Below are positions 12,856-22,975 of a DNA stretch of 64,000 nucleotides, in pieces (the first letter of the stretch is position 1; each line of letters starts with the position of its first letter). A program made the position numbers and the translations under genes. The notes under the pieces were generated by a model. The model was given only the letters and a program-made list of their open reading frames with translations, was not told the origin of the DNA and made no database searches. The stretch comes from Oasisia sp. SBJ-2009 (Eukaryota; Annelida; Polychaeta; Sabellida; Siboglinidae): positions 23,384,520 through 23,448,519 of the forward strand of contig OZ024867.1 in assembly GCA_964017155.1 (NCBI GenBank), in the 5' to 3' direction.

Positions 12856-13191
12856 TTATACGGGAGTTATGTTATGAAATGCGTCTAAAAGAATGTGGAT
12901 TAACAACACTAGAAACCAGGAGATTGAGAGGAGATCAGATAGAAGTTTCTAAAATATTGAATGGGTATGAAAATATTCACAGAAATATTTTTTTCTCTGT
13001 TAAGGAAGAGAGAAGGACTAGAGGACATGGAATTACATTAGCAAAGAAGCAGTGTAGACTATATATTATAACATTTTCATAAAGAACAGTAAATTAATGG
13101 AACAGATTATCGGCTGATTGTGTAGGTGCTAGTAGTGTTAATATGTTTAAAAATAAAATTGACATGTACCTAAGAAGGGCTGGGTACATTT
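12856..13191 (+). pseudogene. C-terminal remnant of a non-LTR retrotransposon ORF
   Basis: The plus-strand translation contains RELCYEMRLKECGLTTLETR, RGDQIEVSKILNGYENI, RTRGHGITLAKKQCRL and, after two in-frame stops, WNRLSADCVGASSVNMFKN and YLRRAGYI. This order (Y-x-x-RL-x-x-x-GL-x-x-L-x-x-RR-x-RGD-x-IE-x-x-KI, then W-N-x-L, then S-S-V-x-x-FKN-x-x-D) is the conserved segment after the reverse transcriptase in CR1/Jockey-type LINEs. The catalytic domain is missing, so the copy is 5'-truncated. The stops fall near 13,081 and 13,096. The natural stop is the TAG after GYI at about 13,191. The clade is not certain. Confidence 0.85.
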
Positions 13192-13417
13192 AGATAGATA
13201 GGTTGGACTCTCGATAAGCCAAAGGGCTTCCTTGTCCACCTGCTATCTAGAGTTGATTCTCTAGGTGGCAATCTTGTTAAATCTTGTTAAATCTTGTTAA
13301 ATCTTGTTAAATCTTGTTAAATCTTGTTAAATCTTGTTAAATCTTGTTAAATCTTGTTAAATCTTGTTAAATCTTGTTAAATCTTGTTAAATCTTGTTAA
13401 ATCTTGTTAAATCTTGT
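13192..13417 (+). repeat. LINE 3' UTR ending in a 10-bp tandem tail
   Basis: After the ORF stop come about 80 bases of 3' UTR, with AGATAGATAGGTTGGACTC and a CTATCTAGAGTTGATTCTC segment. ATCTTGTTAA then repeats about 14.7 times from 13,271 to 13,417 with no visible variation. It lies at the 3' end of a LINE and has the element's orientation, so it is best read as the element's simple-repeat tail, expanded after insertion. Confidence 0.85.
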
Positions 13418-14201
13418 AATCGTTGATACGAACACCAAGAAGCGAGAGTTCGTTGATCCTGCGCTTCACGTCTGTCTTCAGCTACATAGGGAGGAACAGT
13501 ATTATGCAGTGCTACGATATGACAACTGTTAGCCACAACTTAGGGAGGGATTTATGTTTCAACGTAGCGTCAGAGAATAACAGTAACATACCCCCCCCCC
13601 CTAAACACTGTCCACATAAACCCAATGGCCGTTCCATGGAACGGGAATTTAACTAATTCACCATAAAAGTCCCAACAAACACTTCGTTCCTGACGCATGA
13701 CCCAAGTCTGCATATGCAGGATAATCCAGGCTCATCAACCTTGAGATTGAACACTCGTCTGCCTTATCCGATGTTGCTCGGAATATGTCAACAGTTGCTG
13801 AGTTACCTTCGTTATACAAAAACATCACACCACTGTCCAAAAGACGCCTTCCAACATCATTGCCATAGCATAGCATCGGAAAACGCAATGGCAGCGCAGA
13901 TGATAAAAACTGACGGAATAAGAGGTGGCTAGAACTTAGAAATGACTCCACATCATGGCGAGATGGATTCGATATATTGGGCTACACATCTGTTAGTGGT
14001 CTGAATAAAAAATATGCAGGTTAAAAGTGACAAGACACATGCATGTATCCGCAATGTTGCCGGGTGCCTACGACGCTGAAACTTCTTCCGTGTCACTAAT
14101 TCCTCATGCCGTGGATATGGTCAACACAACCGTCACACTTCTGAATCGTGGACAGTTTTACTATCTTTGACCAATCGCTGTGTTCTGCGGCGAAGTAGGT
14201 A
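13418..14201. other. unique DNA, nothing recognised
   Basis: There is a run of 11 C at 13,591-13,601. Overlapping frames on opposite strands at 13,658-13,951 show no domain. No inverted repeat other than the start of the next element was found. Confidence 0.35.
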
Positions 14202-14730
14202 CCAGGGCCCAGTTTCATGAAGCAGTGTAACTTTACGCACAATTACGCGGTCTACTGGTCGCAGCTAACAGCGAATAGACAATGCAGCTTACGGCCGGTT
14301 TCATGAGATCAATTTAGCATTCGCGCCACTAAATCACCGTGGCATTTCTTCGTGCCTTACGTCTGCGGTGGGGAATCCCTGTATTTGTGTCGTGTATGAA
14401 TATCCCTTTTCTTTCTAGCTGCCGCATCTGCCGTTCGCATAGCAAATGGGAAACTATGATGAATGTAAAGGATATCCAGTGTAAACATGAACAATAATTG
14501 TGTTGAGAGTGGGCGTGTCGGGAGCATACCGTACATATTTCGATTCGGGAGCATACCGTAAATATTTAAACGAGCGTAAAGTTACGCCTACTAAATACAT
14601 GGTGCAGCTAAGTGCAACTATGGAGCAGACTCATGAAACGCAACAAGTGCAACTTTACGACGTTTTAGGCTTACGACTGGTTAACGCCCGCTACGACGAC
14701 GTAAGTCCGCTCCATGAAACTGGGCCCTGG
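14202..14730. mobile_element. MITE with 18-bp terminal inverted repeats
   Basis: CCAGGGCCCAGTTTCATG at 14202-14219 is repeated as its exact complement at 14713-14730, giving a 529-bp element without coding capacity. A second, inner pair (GTTTCATGAG at 14298-14307 and CTCATGAAAC at 14630-14639) suggests a nested or rearranged copy of the same kind. Inside, GGGAGCATACCGTA occurs twice, about 27 bases apart, near 14,520-14,560. The target duplication cannot be fixed because the ends are palindromic. A GGGCCC-start terminus with TTACG words nearby resembles MITEs seen in marine invertebrates, but no superfamily can be given. Confidence 0.8.
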
Positions 14731-15046
14731 GATGTGGACATGTGGTCCCAAACCGACAGGGAACTGCAGGTCGTGATGACGCTGGGTGAGATGCACATTG
14801 ATATGGCGACATAATCCACGGTCGGCGTGTCGTAAAGGTAAATGGACAGGCGAAAGGAATGTCTCACATGAAATGTATTTCGCGCCAGGACAAGAATGCT
14901 GCAGTGTCAACCACCAACAATCACGTCGCCGGTAGTCACAGCCTCCAACAAAGATACGGTAACAATTACGTGGAGTGACGGCGTTCCTCATGTCGATCTC
15001 GCGGAGGCCGTAGAGTCTGAGCAGATCATTCCGATACAACTTTGAA
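14731..15046. other. unique DNA, nothing recognised
   Basis: No gene, repeat or inverted repeat of note. Confidence 0.35.
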
Positions 15047-15302
<256 letters not shown>

Positions 15303-15420
15303 GATCAGCCAACATCAATGTTGTGATGATTATGCTGATTTGTGGAGGTTGCAGTAGACACTTCTGAAATGTAGTGAAAGGGTGTGTGGCATAGTAGAGG
15401 GGGGTAGTAGACATAAGAAA

Positions 15421-15458
15421 CAAAGGGGAGGGGAAGGGGAGGGGGAGGGAGGGGGAGC
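15421..15458 (+). other. G-quadruplex-forming tract
   Basis: Six runs of three to five G are separated by one or two A within 38 bases (AGGGGAGGGGAAGGGGAG and onward). This satisfies the usual G4 pattern on the plus strand. No promoter or gene is nearby. Confidence 0.7.
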
Positions 15459-15922
15459 TATGTTTGGTGAACTAATACTGGGTTACGTGAGATCATGTAC
15501 TTGGATGTATACGTCACATACACCACGATACTGACTCAAGTACCAAATAAAACACATGACAGCCCACGAACAATGCTATTTTATTCTCTTGTCCGCCGGC
15601 CTAGAACGAAAGGACATATACGTGTAAATATTTCTGGTGGACTCAGTCTTTTCATTTAAGAGACAAGCATTTAAGATAAATATAGCTGAAAACATATACA
15701 CAATGTAAATAAACAATTATTGTTCCATTTTCAGAATTTCGTTTCCATTTGGACGTTATTTAAAACAGAACACGACTCGGAAGATGCGTCTACTGAGGCC
15801 TACCATGAACACCTTAACCTGCACCTCGCTGTAACTCACCAACACTTGAAGGAGGGAAAGTGATTACTGTCGTGTGGATCTGTATGTTTGTCTACAATAA
15901 AGTAAACCCAAATACACACGTG
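15459..15922. other. unique DNA, nothing recognised
   Basis: No gene was recognised. ACTTGAAGGAGGGAAAGTG near 15,844 resembles ACTTGAAGGAGATCGAAGTG near 16,000, a possible small duplication on either side of the first CA run. Confidence 0.35.
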
Positions 15923-16074
15923 CATATGCACACACACACGGACATGAATACGTACACTCACACACCCACACGCGCACGCGCGCGCGCACACACACACAAA
16001 CTTGAAGGAGATCGAAGTGCACGCACGCGCAGTCGCACGTGCACACACACGTACACGTACACGTACACGCAGAC

Positions 16075-16119
<45 letters not shown>

Positions 16120-16222
16120 CACACGCTCACGCACACGCACACGCACACGCACACGCACACGCACACGCACACGCACACGCACACGCACACGCACACGCAC
16201 ACGCACACGCGCACACACACCG
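15923..16222. repeat. (CA)n, (CACG)n and (CACACG)n compound microsatellite
   Basis: Short CA and CG alternations (15,923-16,070) lead to about ten CACG units (16,077-16,118) and then about 13 CACACG units (16,129-16,209). All are alternating purine-pyrimidine, which favours Z-DNA. The frames reading HARTHART or RTRTRT are artefacts. Confidence 0.95.
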
Positions 16223-17694
16223 CCATACGCTGCTCAAACAAAGTAAGAACGATTTGCAAGCTGGCGCCGTCATGCGATCATTTACACAACTACTGTTCAG
16301 GTTATCGAAAGACTGTTGTGAAATATTTGGTTGGTTAGTCGCCATGTGGCGCCACTGTGTTTAGCCACCGTGCTCAGCGATGTCGTTGACAAAGACGATG
16401 GGACCGGTTTTACTCCCGCGTTCAAAACACACAACGGAGTTGGTTGTGTTTTTGACTAGTCAGCTTCAGTTTTGTGTTTGGAGCCCTAAAGCTCGGATTT
16501 CGTATTTACGGAAACACATACGGACACGGCAAACAAACCGCGTTGTACGAACGCGACACGTGGGATAGGAAGTTGAATCGCTAACCCGGTAGTGACGGGG
16601 TTTCTGGGAATTTCCTATCAGTGTCCTGAGTTACAATTTGCTCTATTCGCTTAATTAATCTCATCCGTCATTGTTCTCATGAAAATGCCTAATTTCCAAC
16701 TGGAATACATTAACTAGTTTGTTGCACACCCCCTGTAAGCGTTTTCAGTACATACGAAACCTTAGCCGTTGACTTTGTGAGAACGCTTTATTTATATTTA
16801 AACACTGTTGCGTTTACGTTGTACACAAGCTTACGTTTGCCCGATTATAAAGTATGTGTCGTCGACTGTAGATAGTGCCTTCATGTATTGAGATACGGGC
16901 AATACCGTGACCCGGAGGCTTGAAAATCGGTCACACTTTATGAACTGTTTTCTGGCGATACAATGTCAGTGGTACCACCTAGCGGTCTCTGATGTCGGCA
17001 GCAGCTCCGCGTTTTATCATAAAATCTTTATTACATTTTTTAGTTTCACAAAAACATCGCCATTTCTTACTGGTCGCGCGAATATTAATAATTATTGGTA
17101 CTGGAAGTGCGCGCGTTGAGTGTTAGTTATAACGTATAGCTTAATTATTTATTATTTTATTCGCGCAGGAAAACTCGCGCGCAATAACAGCAGCGCCACA
17201 GAACGTATTTCATGTGAAGCCCGACATAATGGCGCTTTTATGGTAATCATGGAGTTGCGCGTAGCCGCTCGCCACCAACGCTGTCGTATTTTGCGTGTGA
17301 GTTTTGTTTTGTATATGGAACAGTACATATGCCAATACGGATACTGCAATTATAATAAATAACAATAACAACAGTTTATATGGTTACGACGATGTAACTA
17401 ACCTAATAGCGTCGTAATGGTAAGAGCGCTCCACGACGCACGTGACAATTGCCGTAGCACCCTTTAGGCTAGCAACAAATGAGTTCTGGGCCCTTGGAAT
17501 TGCCGAATTTTCTCTCCCGAGTTTCGCGCGCGGACAGGTTTTGAGCGAAACAATTGCGTCATGTGGATGATAAATGAAATTTCGTGGCGATCGGCAAGCT
17601 AGTCAGCATGAATTTTATTACTCGCAAAATATAGGCACCTCAACGAAATCCGCGAAATTTCGCTTACCGCTGCAGCGCGTGCCATTTACTAAGT
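16223..17694. other. unique DNA, no gene recognised
   Basis: Mixed AT-rich and CpG-rich DNA. Several CGCGCG-type words occur at 17,060-17,180 and 17,520-17,540. The short frames at 16,380-16,568 and 17,120-17,362 have no recognisable domain. Confidence 0.35.
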
Positions 17695-17714
17695 AGTCAA
17701 GTTGCCAAAATGAT

Positions 17715-18005
17715 GACCCTGCAATGTTAATAACTGTAAACTTTTTTATGGAAATGTATTTTATATAGTTAGGAGAGCAAAATTAGCTTGGTTGCACCTT
17801 GTGCAACCTTGAGCATTTCTCAGAATTCAAGATGGCGGTCTCGTCCATCTTGAATTTCAACAAATATTCAACCTTTGATCTCGATGACATAGAGGGTCGT
17901 GTAATACCTCTTTTAACGGATTTCCAGGACGGGGAGTCCATTTCTGAAGGTTTTTTTTGGATACGGTGTCAAATTCAAGGTCAAATAAGAGGTCAAAGGT
18001 GAAAT
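17715..18005 (+). repeat. left arm of the inverted repeat
   Basis: This arm is the complement of 21,222-21,516 with few substitutions and small indels. It holds its own small palindrome: ATTCAAGATGG and CCATCTTGAAT around GCGGTCTCGT, near 17,823-17,855. Just inside the arm, at about 18,013-18,046, TTTAGCATTTCTCAGTATTC echoes the arm's TTGAGCATTTCTCAGAATTC (near 17,809), giving a subterminal repeat. Confidence 0.9.
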
Positions 18006-18229
18006 TTACTTGTACAACCTTTAGCATTTCTCAGTATTCGAGATGCATGTATATATTAAGGCAATTTAACATATGTGAATTTGAATTTATTGATCAGCCT
18101 TTTCGATATGCATGTGTATTTACAACAAAGAAATAAAGAGTATATTTATTCGTCATCGACACTTGGCCTCCCTTCATCGTCTTCGACATCCATCTGCTTG
18201 CTGATGAAAGGACTACAGCAGATGTCTCC

Positions 18230-20834
18230 TCACTCGCATTTGCAGTAGTCCGTGCATGAAAGGCCTGCGCTGTTGCAGCTGCAGCGTGTGCTACTACAAG
18301 CCTTGTACTATGGAGTGCAGCTACAGCTAACGACATCCAGTAGTGCTTGGGGAGCAACTGGCGCTGTTGAGACGGCCGGTGTGATGGCGGAGCCTTCGAT
18401 GTTCCAACCAAAGTTGGCAATATTTCGAGCTTCTTCAGGTGGATCATGTTGGTCCGCGGCCTTCCACAGTAGCAACTGAAGATGAGCTCGGAGCACATGC
18501 AGCTGCAGGTTGGCATCAGTCGGTGGAAGTTTCTTCAGTGGGCGGAGGTTTCTTATGTCCACGGTAGAAGTGAGCACGTGCATCATTCATTGTTATACAT
18601 CCCTTCTGTCCATAGAGGGGTAAGAAGAATGTGTGTGCTGTCTCCTGGATCTGAGCGTGGGTCGCGCCAGGCTGACCGAGCACCTGATTGAGACTGGTAT
18701 ATCTATCTCTAGGAGCTTGAGCGCTGACTTTTTTCCTTTTCCAAAGGGGTACGACACTGTATCGCAACCTGACAGTGCGTGGATACCGAGGTGACTGCAC
18801 TTTCTGGGGCCTAACCGCTGAACAGTTTCGTTGATGTCCAAGATATCGCCATTCCACTTTTCCATTTGAATTTTGGCGACAACTCGCATCCTTGATGTCC
18901 AGTACACCAAGAGAACAAAGACGTCGGTATCATCACTGAGGATTCGGATGGTCTGGGCGCCTTCTGCCACCGCTTTTAGCATGTAGCTGCAGAGGGTGAC
19001 GTCTGCCTCATCATAGGTAATGACACAGTCCAACATGTTGACGAGTTGGATGTTGTGTGGAAGGGGATAGCGGCATAGAATGTTGTTAAGCAGATTCTTG
19101 TTCTTTGGAATTATGAAGAAAAACTTCTCGGCATGGAAGGAGGGTGTTTGGGGTTAGGCGTACGTCCTTGGCTCTTCCTCTTCTCGTCCGCTCATGGTCC
19201 TTTGCACTGGGAGCATCTTCGTCATATCTGTCGAACAGAATGATTTTTTTGGAGACAGAAGGATAGTGGGCCAGTCGAGTGCCGAAGCTTGCAGCCAGGT
19301 CTCCTGTAGTCCCGGAGACTGGCCAGACGGCGTGGTACAGAAGCTGGCCGGCATCAACCAGCACCACGTTTGGAGCACATGGAGTCATGGTAGAGACACT
19401 GAGAGACTTGACGAGCACGGCCTTGTCACCCTTCCTCAAGCAGCCGTACTCATCGATCAGGGCCGGAGGGACTGGACTCAGTTCAAACTGGAAGACATCG
19501 GCTATATCAATGCTGCGCTGCTGCCCCACGACTAACAGCCGACTGAACAGCGTCTCGATGTCGTAGATGGCCTTCCCTTGACAGTGACTGCCTTCTTGAG
19601 CAACTCCATTGTCTTGACTTTCTTCTTTATTGTCTTGTGGAATTCACTGCTTACCGAAGCGGACAACTGCCTGCTCTGCTCACTCCCGATGGCTAATGCG
19701 TTCTGAACATTCACTGTGTCTGGCGCCACTTGGCCATTACAGATGTTTTAGACACCTGGTTGCTGGTCATTGAGGGGGTGACTGTACTTCTCCAGCTCCA
19801 CCGCAATCTTCTTCCGATCGGCCTCGTCCAGTCTCCTTCTTCCCTCTCCTTCCTCCTTGTGCTTATTCTTCTCCTCCCCATCTACTTCACCGTGTGGGTT
19901 CTGCTCCTCCCCAGCTTCATTGTACATATGTTCCATGGCGATGTCAAGGTGGGCGCACACACTGAAACTATTTACCCACACAGCCACTTGCTCGGGGCTC
20001 GTTGAAATGCCCTTCATACCTCCAGAACCCTTCCCTCGCTTGATATATGTTTGCTCTCCGAACTGATCTGCTGGCACTGCGGTCCCCCATCCGAGTGCCG
20101 ACAGACGTGTGCACCTGCCAATAGGTCCTCCTTGGTGCGGTGGGGAAGGTGCTCCATCTGTTGCACATACCAGCTCAGGTAGCGGGCATAATTGTGGTGA
20201 CCTGGTGCGAAGAAGTATGGCAGCATTGCATTGAGACAGTGCTACTGGAGAAGGAAGTCACAGTTCCCCTCTCCGGGCAGGAACATGAGCGACAACAGTG
20301 TAGGCTTGACAAAGCAGTCCACCCATAGCCTCCCGGTCGGGTGCTCTCTGGCTGTCTCCAGGGAGACATTCAGCCCCTCATATGTCTTGGCGCCATTCGA
20401 ATAGAAATTATGCAGCAACACGGCAATGATGAGACGGTATGCCCGTAGAGCATTGGTCCAGGCCTTTCCGTTGACTATGCTGGTGATACCAGCAAACGCT
20501 GCGCTGATGAGAATGTCCACTCCTGATGCCTTCATAAGTGTTCCTACACAGCCCAGGATACTCATGAGAGTGTGCATCATACCCGGGTGAAGTATGACGT
20601 TGGTCCAGCGCAGAGGATCGTTCCATTGGCTTAGGCATGCAGTCTGATACAGTTGGAGGTCGACTGTGATGTGGGTGTACTGCATCCCAAACTATTGAGA
20701 GCCTTGTCGAGATTCACAAGCGTAGTTAATGCAGTGTCGGGGTGTGCAGTTATGGTTTGTACCACTTTCAACGATTTCGAGCATTGGCACTGTTCTTGAA
20801 ACGTTATGGCTATGACACAATATCCATGGGACAA
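18230..20834 (-). pseudogene. broken transposon-type gene: HPGMM domain, FEN1-like nuclease, CXC tail
   Basis: Reading from 20,834 downward, the first domain has HPGMMHTLMS, GKAWTNALRAYRL and, after an in-frame TAG near 20,242, PGHHNYARYLSWY. ADQFGEQTYIKRGKG follows a frameshift near 20,080. Next, AIYDIETLFSRLLVV (frameshift near 19,570) leads to a PIN/FEN-like domain with VLVDAGQLLYHAVWP, then YDEADVTLCSYML, RILSDDTDVFVLLVY and HALSGCDTVSYPFGKGKK. The last resembles the FEN1/XPG helix-hairpin signature GCDY...GIG..KA. Near the end come LPPTDANLQLHVLRAHLQLL and a cysteine-rich tail, CSSTRCSCNSAGLSCTDYCK, of CXC type, with the stop at 18,230-18,232. AATAAA on the minus strand lies about 80 bases further on. 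At least five frameshifts and three premature stops make it non-functional. The domain set matches a multi-copy 'uncharacterized' family I remember from cnidarian and mollusc proteomes; the first part may be DUF6589. Confidence 0.8.
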
Positions 20835-21221
20835 ACTGTCAAACTCAATATCTTTTTGATAATTGACATTTCCTTAAACAGATCCAGTGTAATGTGATTG
20901 CTAAATAAATGCAATTAGTCTGCATTAGCATAAGAAGTAAACAGCTGTTAAGTAAACACGCAATATTAATGATTAAAGTACAAATATATTAAATGCGACA
21001 CGTTATGGTCAAAATATTCCAGCATGTCAAATTGAAAAACCTGTCAAATGACTGAATAAGTTATTGTGGTGACTTAGCATATTGAGGGGGACTACAGCAA
21101 ACATACAACAGCATTCTTTTTTGTGTTAAGCGGTTCTTGAAAATAAAAAGCTTGGGACAAGAATATACAACTTATTGTAGAGTAGATGGTCTGTAGAGGT
21201 GATTTGTTCCTGGTTTTAGGT
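20835..21221. other. internal non-coding part of the long-arm element
   Basis: This lies between the first recognisable codons of the broken gene and the right inverted arm. It is AT-rich with no readable coding frame. Either the gene's 5' exon or N-terminus is lost, or this is its 5' UTR and promoter. Confidence 0.5.
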
Positions 21222-21516
21222 CAAATTTAACCTTTGACCTCTGATTTGACCTTGAATTTGACACCGTATCCAAAAAATAACTTCAGAAATGGACTCCCAG
21301 TCCTGAAAATCCCTTAAAAAGAGGTATTACACGACCCTCTATGTCATCGAGATCAAAGGTTGAATATTTGCTGAAATTCAAGATGGCCGAGACCGCCATC
21401 TTGAATTCTGAGAAATGCTCAAGGTTGCACAAGGTGCAACCAAGCTAATTTTGCTCTCCTAACTATATAAAATACATTTCCATAAAAAAGTTTACAGTTA
21501 TTAACATTGCAGGGTC
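21222..21516 (-). repeat. right arm of the inverted repeat
   Basis: Complement of 17,715-18,005. The palindrome is retained (AATTCAAGATGG, then CGCCATCTTGAATT). Directly outside, AAAGCAC (21,550-21,556) and GTGCTTT (21,564-21,570) form a hairpin, and GGCCTTTTAAAGGCC at 21,591-21,605 is a perfect palindrome. Confidence 0.9.
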
Positions 21517-21549
21517 TCCTACAGGAAGTATATGAGCGGCAACTTGACT

Positions 21550-22669
21550 AAAGCACCTGGGTAGTGCTTTACTTCAACCAGCGTTTCCGCGGCCTTTTAA
21601 AGGCCAAGGTCGTCATTCGCTGCGAGGAGCGTTTTGCGGGTGAGTTGAATTTTCAGTCTTTTTGTTTTTGAAATTAAGCCAACATTAAGCACAATTTCAT
21701 CGATTTAATGACATCACATAGCTATAAGTATTAGATACTATGAATTAATTATTGTGTTTCTAGGAATTAATTATTGTGATACTAGATGTGTTTGAATATT
21801 TCGTTGCCGTGCCTGTGTCATCGGACCAGTGCCTCGGCTCAGGCTCAGAGTCGCGTAACAACATCGTGGATCTTGAATATTAGTATTACATTAATTTATA
21901 TATGGCTCACTTATGTAATAATTTTAGTTACTTTAGTATTGACATTGATTTGTAGAATAACACTTTTTAGCATTAAATTAGGCACTTCTACAACAAAATC
22001 ATAGAATGTTGGAAACACGCCTTTAGAATTAAAATTAGGCATTGCTATGACCTACGTATTGACTCATCAATGTCAACCACACACAATGACTGTCAATATT
22101 GACTGCCATTTGCTTGTATTTTATATTTATTTGTGTGTTATTCACATTATTTCAGGTCCACTATGTCTATGTTAATAAGGTGATTGTTCATGTTATTTAA
22201 TGACTAATGTGCTCCTGTTTTATGACATTGTGAACATAATATATCAACTACTATTTCTAATTATAATATATTGTCATAACCGGCACACTTGCATTGCAAT
22301 ATTTGTGACACAATTATAGCTACAATAACTAGAGACACTTCAAATGCAGAATACCCAAATATGATTATGTATTATGCCATGCACACACCGACTCTCTAAC
22401 AGCGCCCACACTACTAGGGTGGTCAGACAACAATTTTCTTTAAAAAATGTATTGTTAATGTTCCCTGATCGTAGTCACTGTAGGAAGTATAATGGTAGTT
22501 GTTTCATGTAATGAAATATTAAGCAAACTACAGATGTGTAAAGTTAAAAATTTTGTGATGTTTTTCTGACGGCTTGATAATATATATAATTTTTTTATAT
22601 AAACCACAGTCGTTTCAATGCTAGTCAGTAATGTGGGATGTTGGTAATCAACCAATTATGTATGTGCTA
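21550..22669. other. AT-rich unique DNA before the satellite field
   Basis: No gene was recognised. AATTAATTATTGTG is repeated twice at about 21,743-21,780. The rest shows nothing of note. Confidence 0.4.
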
Positions 22670-22975
22670 TTAGTTAATGTGGGACCCTCCTATTGGACCA
22701 GTTGTGTCATCGCTATTCGTTAATATGGAACAGTTCTGTCAGCACTAGTCGCTATGGTGGGACCCTCGTATTGGGGTAGTTGCGTCATCACAGTTCTTTA
22801 ATGTAGGAATCTCGTACTGGAACTGTTGAGTTTGTGCTGGTAGTTAATGTAGGACTCTCATATTGGACTAGTTGCATCAGCGCTGGATGTTAATGTGAGA
22901 CCAGTTGATATTTAATGTGGGACCCTCGTATAGGACCATTTGTATCTGCGCTGGTTTTTAATATGGGACCCTCAT
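22670..22975. repeat. degenerate edge of the satellite field (~46-bp monomers)
   Basis: Diverged monomers recur at roughly 45-65 base spacing with the shared core ATGTGGGACCCTC, TATTGGACCAGTTG and a variable GTGCTGGTAGTTA-like tail. They contain every part found in the three homogeneous subfamilies to the right, so they look like the ancestral form. Confidence 0.8.

Larger units (their letters stand above)
17695..21549 (-). mobile_element. 3.8-kb element with ~290-bp inverted terminal repeats
   Basis: GACCCTGCAATGTTAATAAC at 17,715 is the start of an inverted repeat of about 290 bp, whose complement ends at 21,516. The arms match closely throughout (CTTTGATCTCGATGACATAG, then TTCTGAAG and GGTCAAA words) and run to about 18,005 and 21,222. 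A further 12-bp pair, AGTCAAGTTGCC (17,695-17,706) and its complement (21,538-21,549), lies just outside with unequal spacers, so the true ends may be 20-30 bases further out. Between the arms lies one broken minus-strand gene. The target duplication is unclear. Long arms plus a single internal gene fit a cut-and-paste or foldback-type DNA element. I cannot assign a superfamily. Confidence 0.88.

Noticed and set aside
17120..17362. 80-codon plus-strand gene
   Set aside because: The opposite strand is equally open, there is no domain, and no conserved motif was found.
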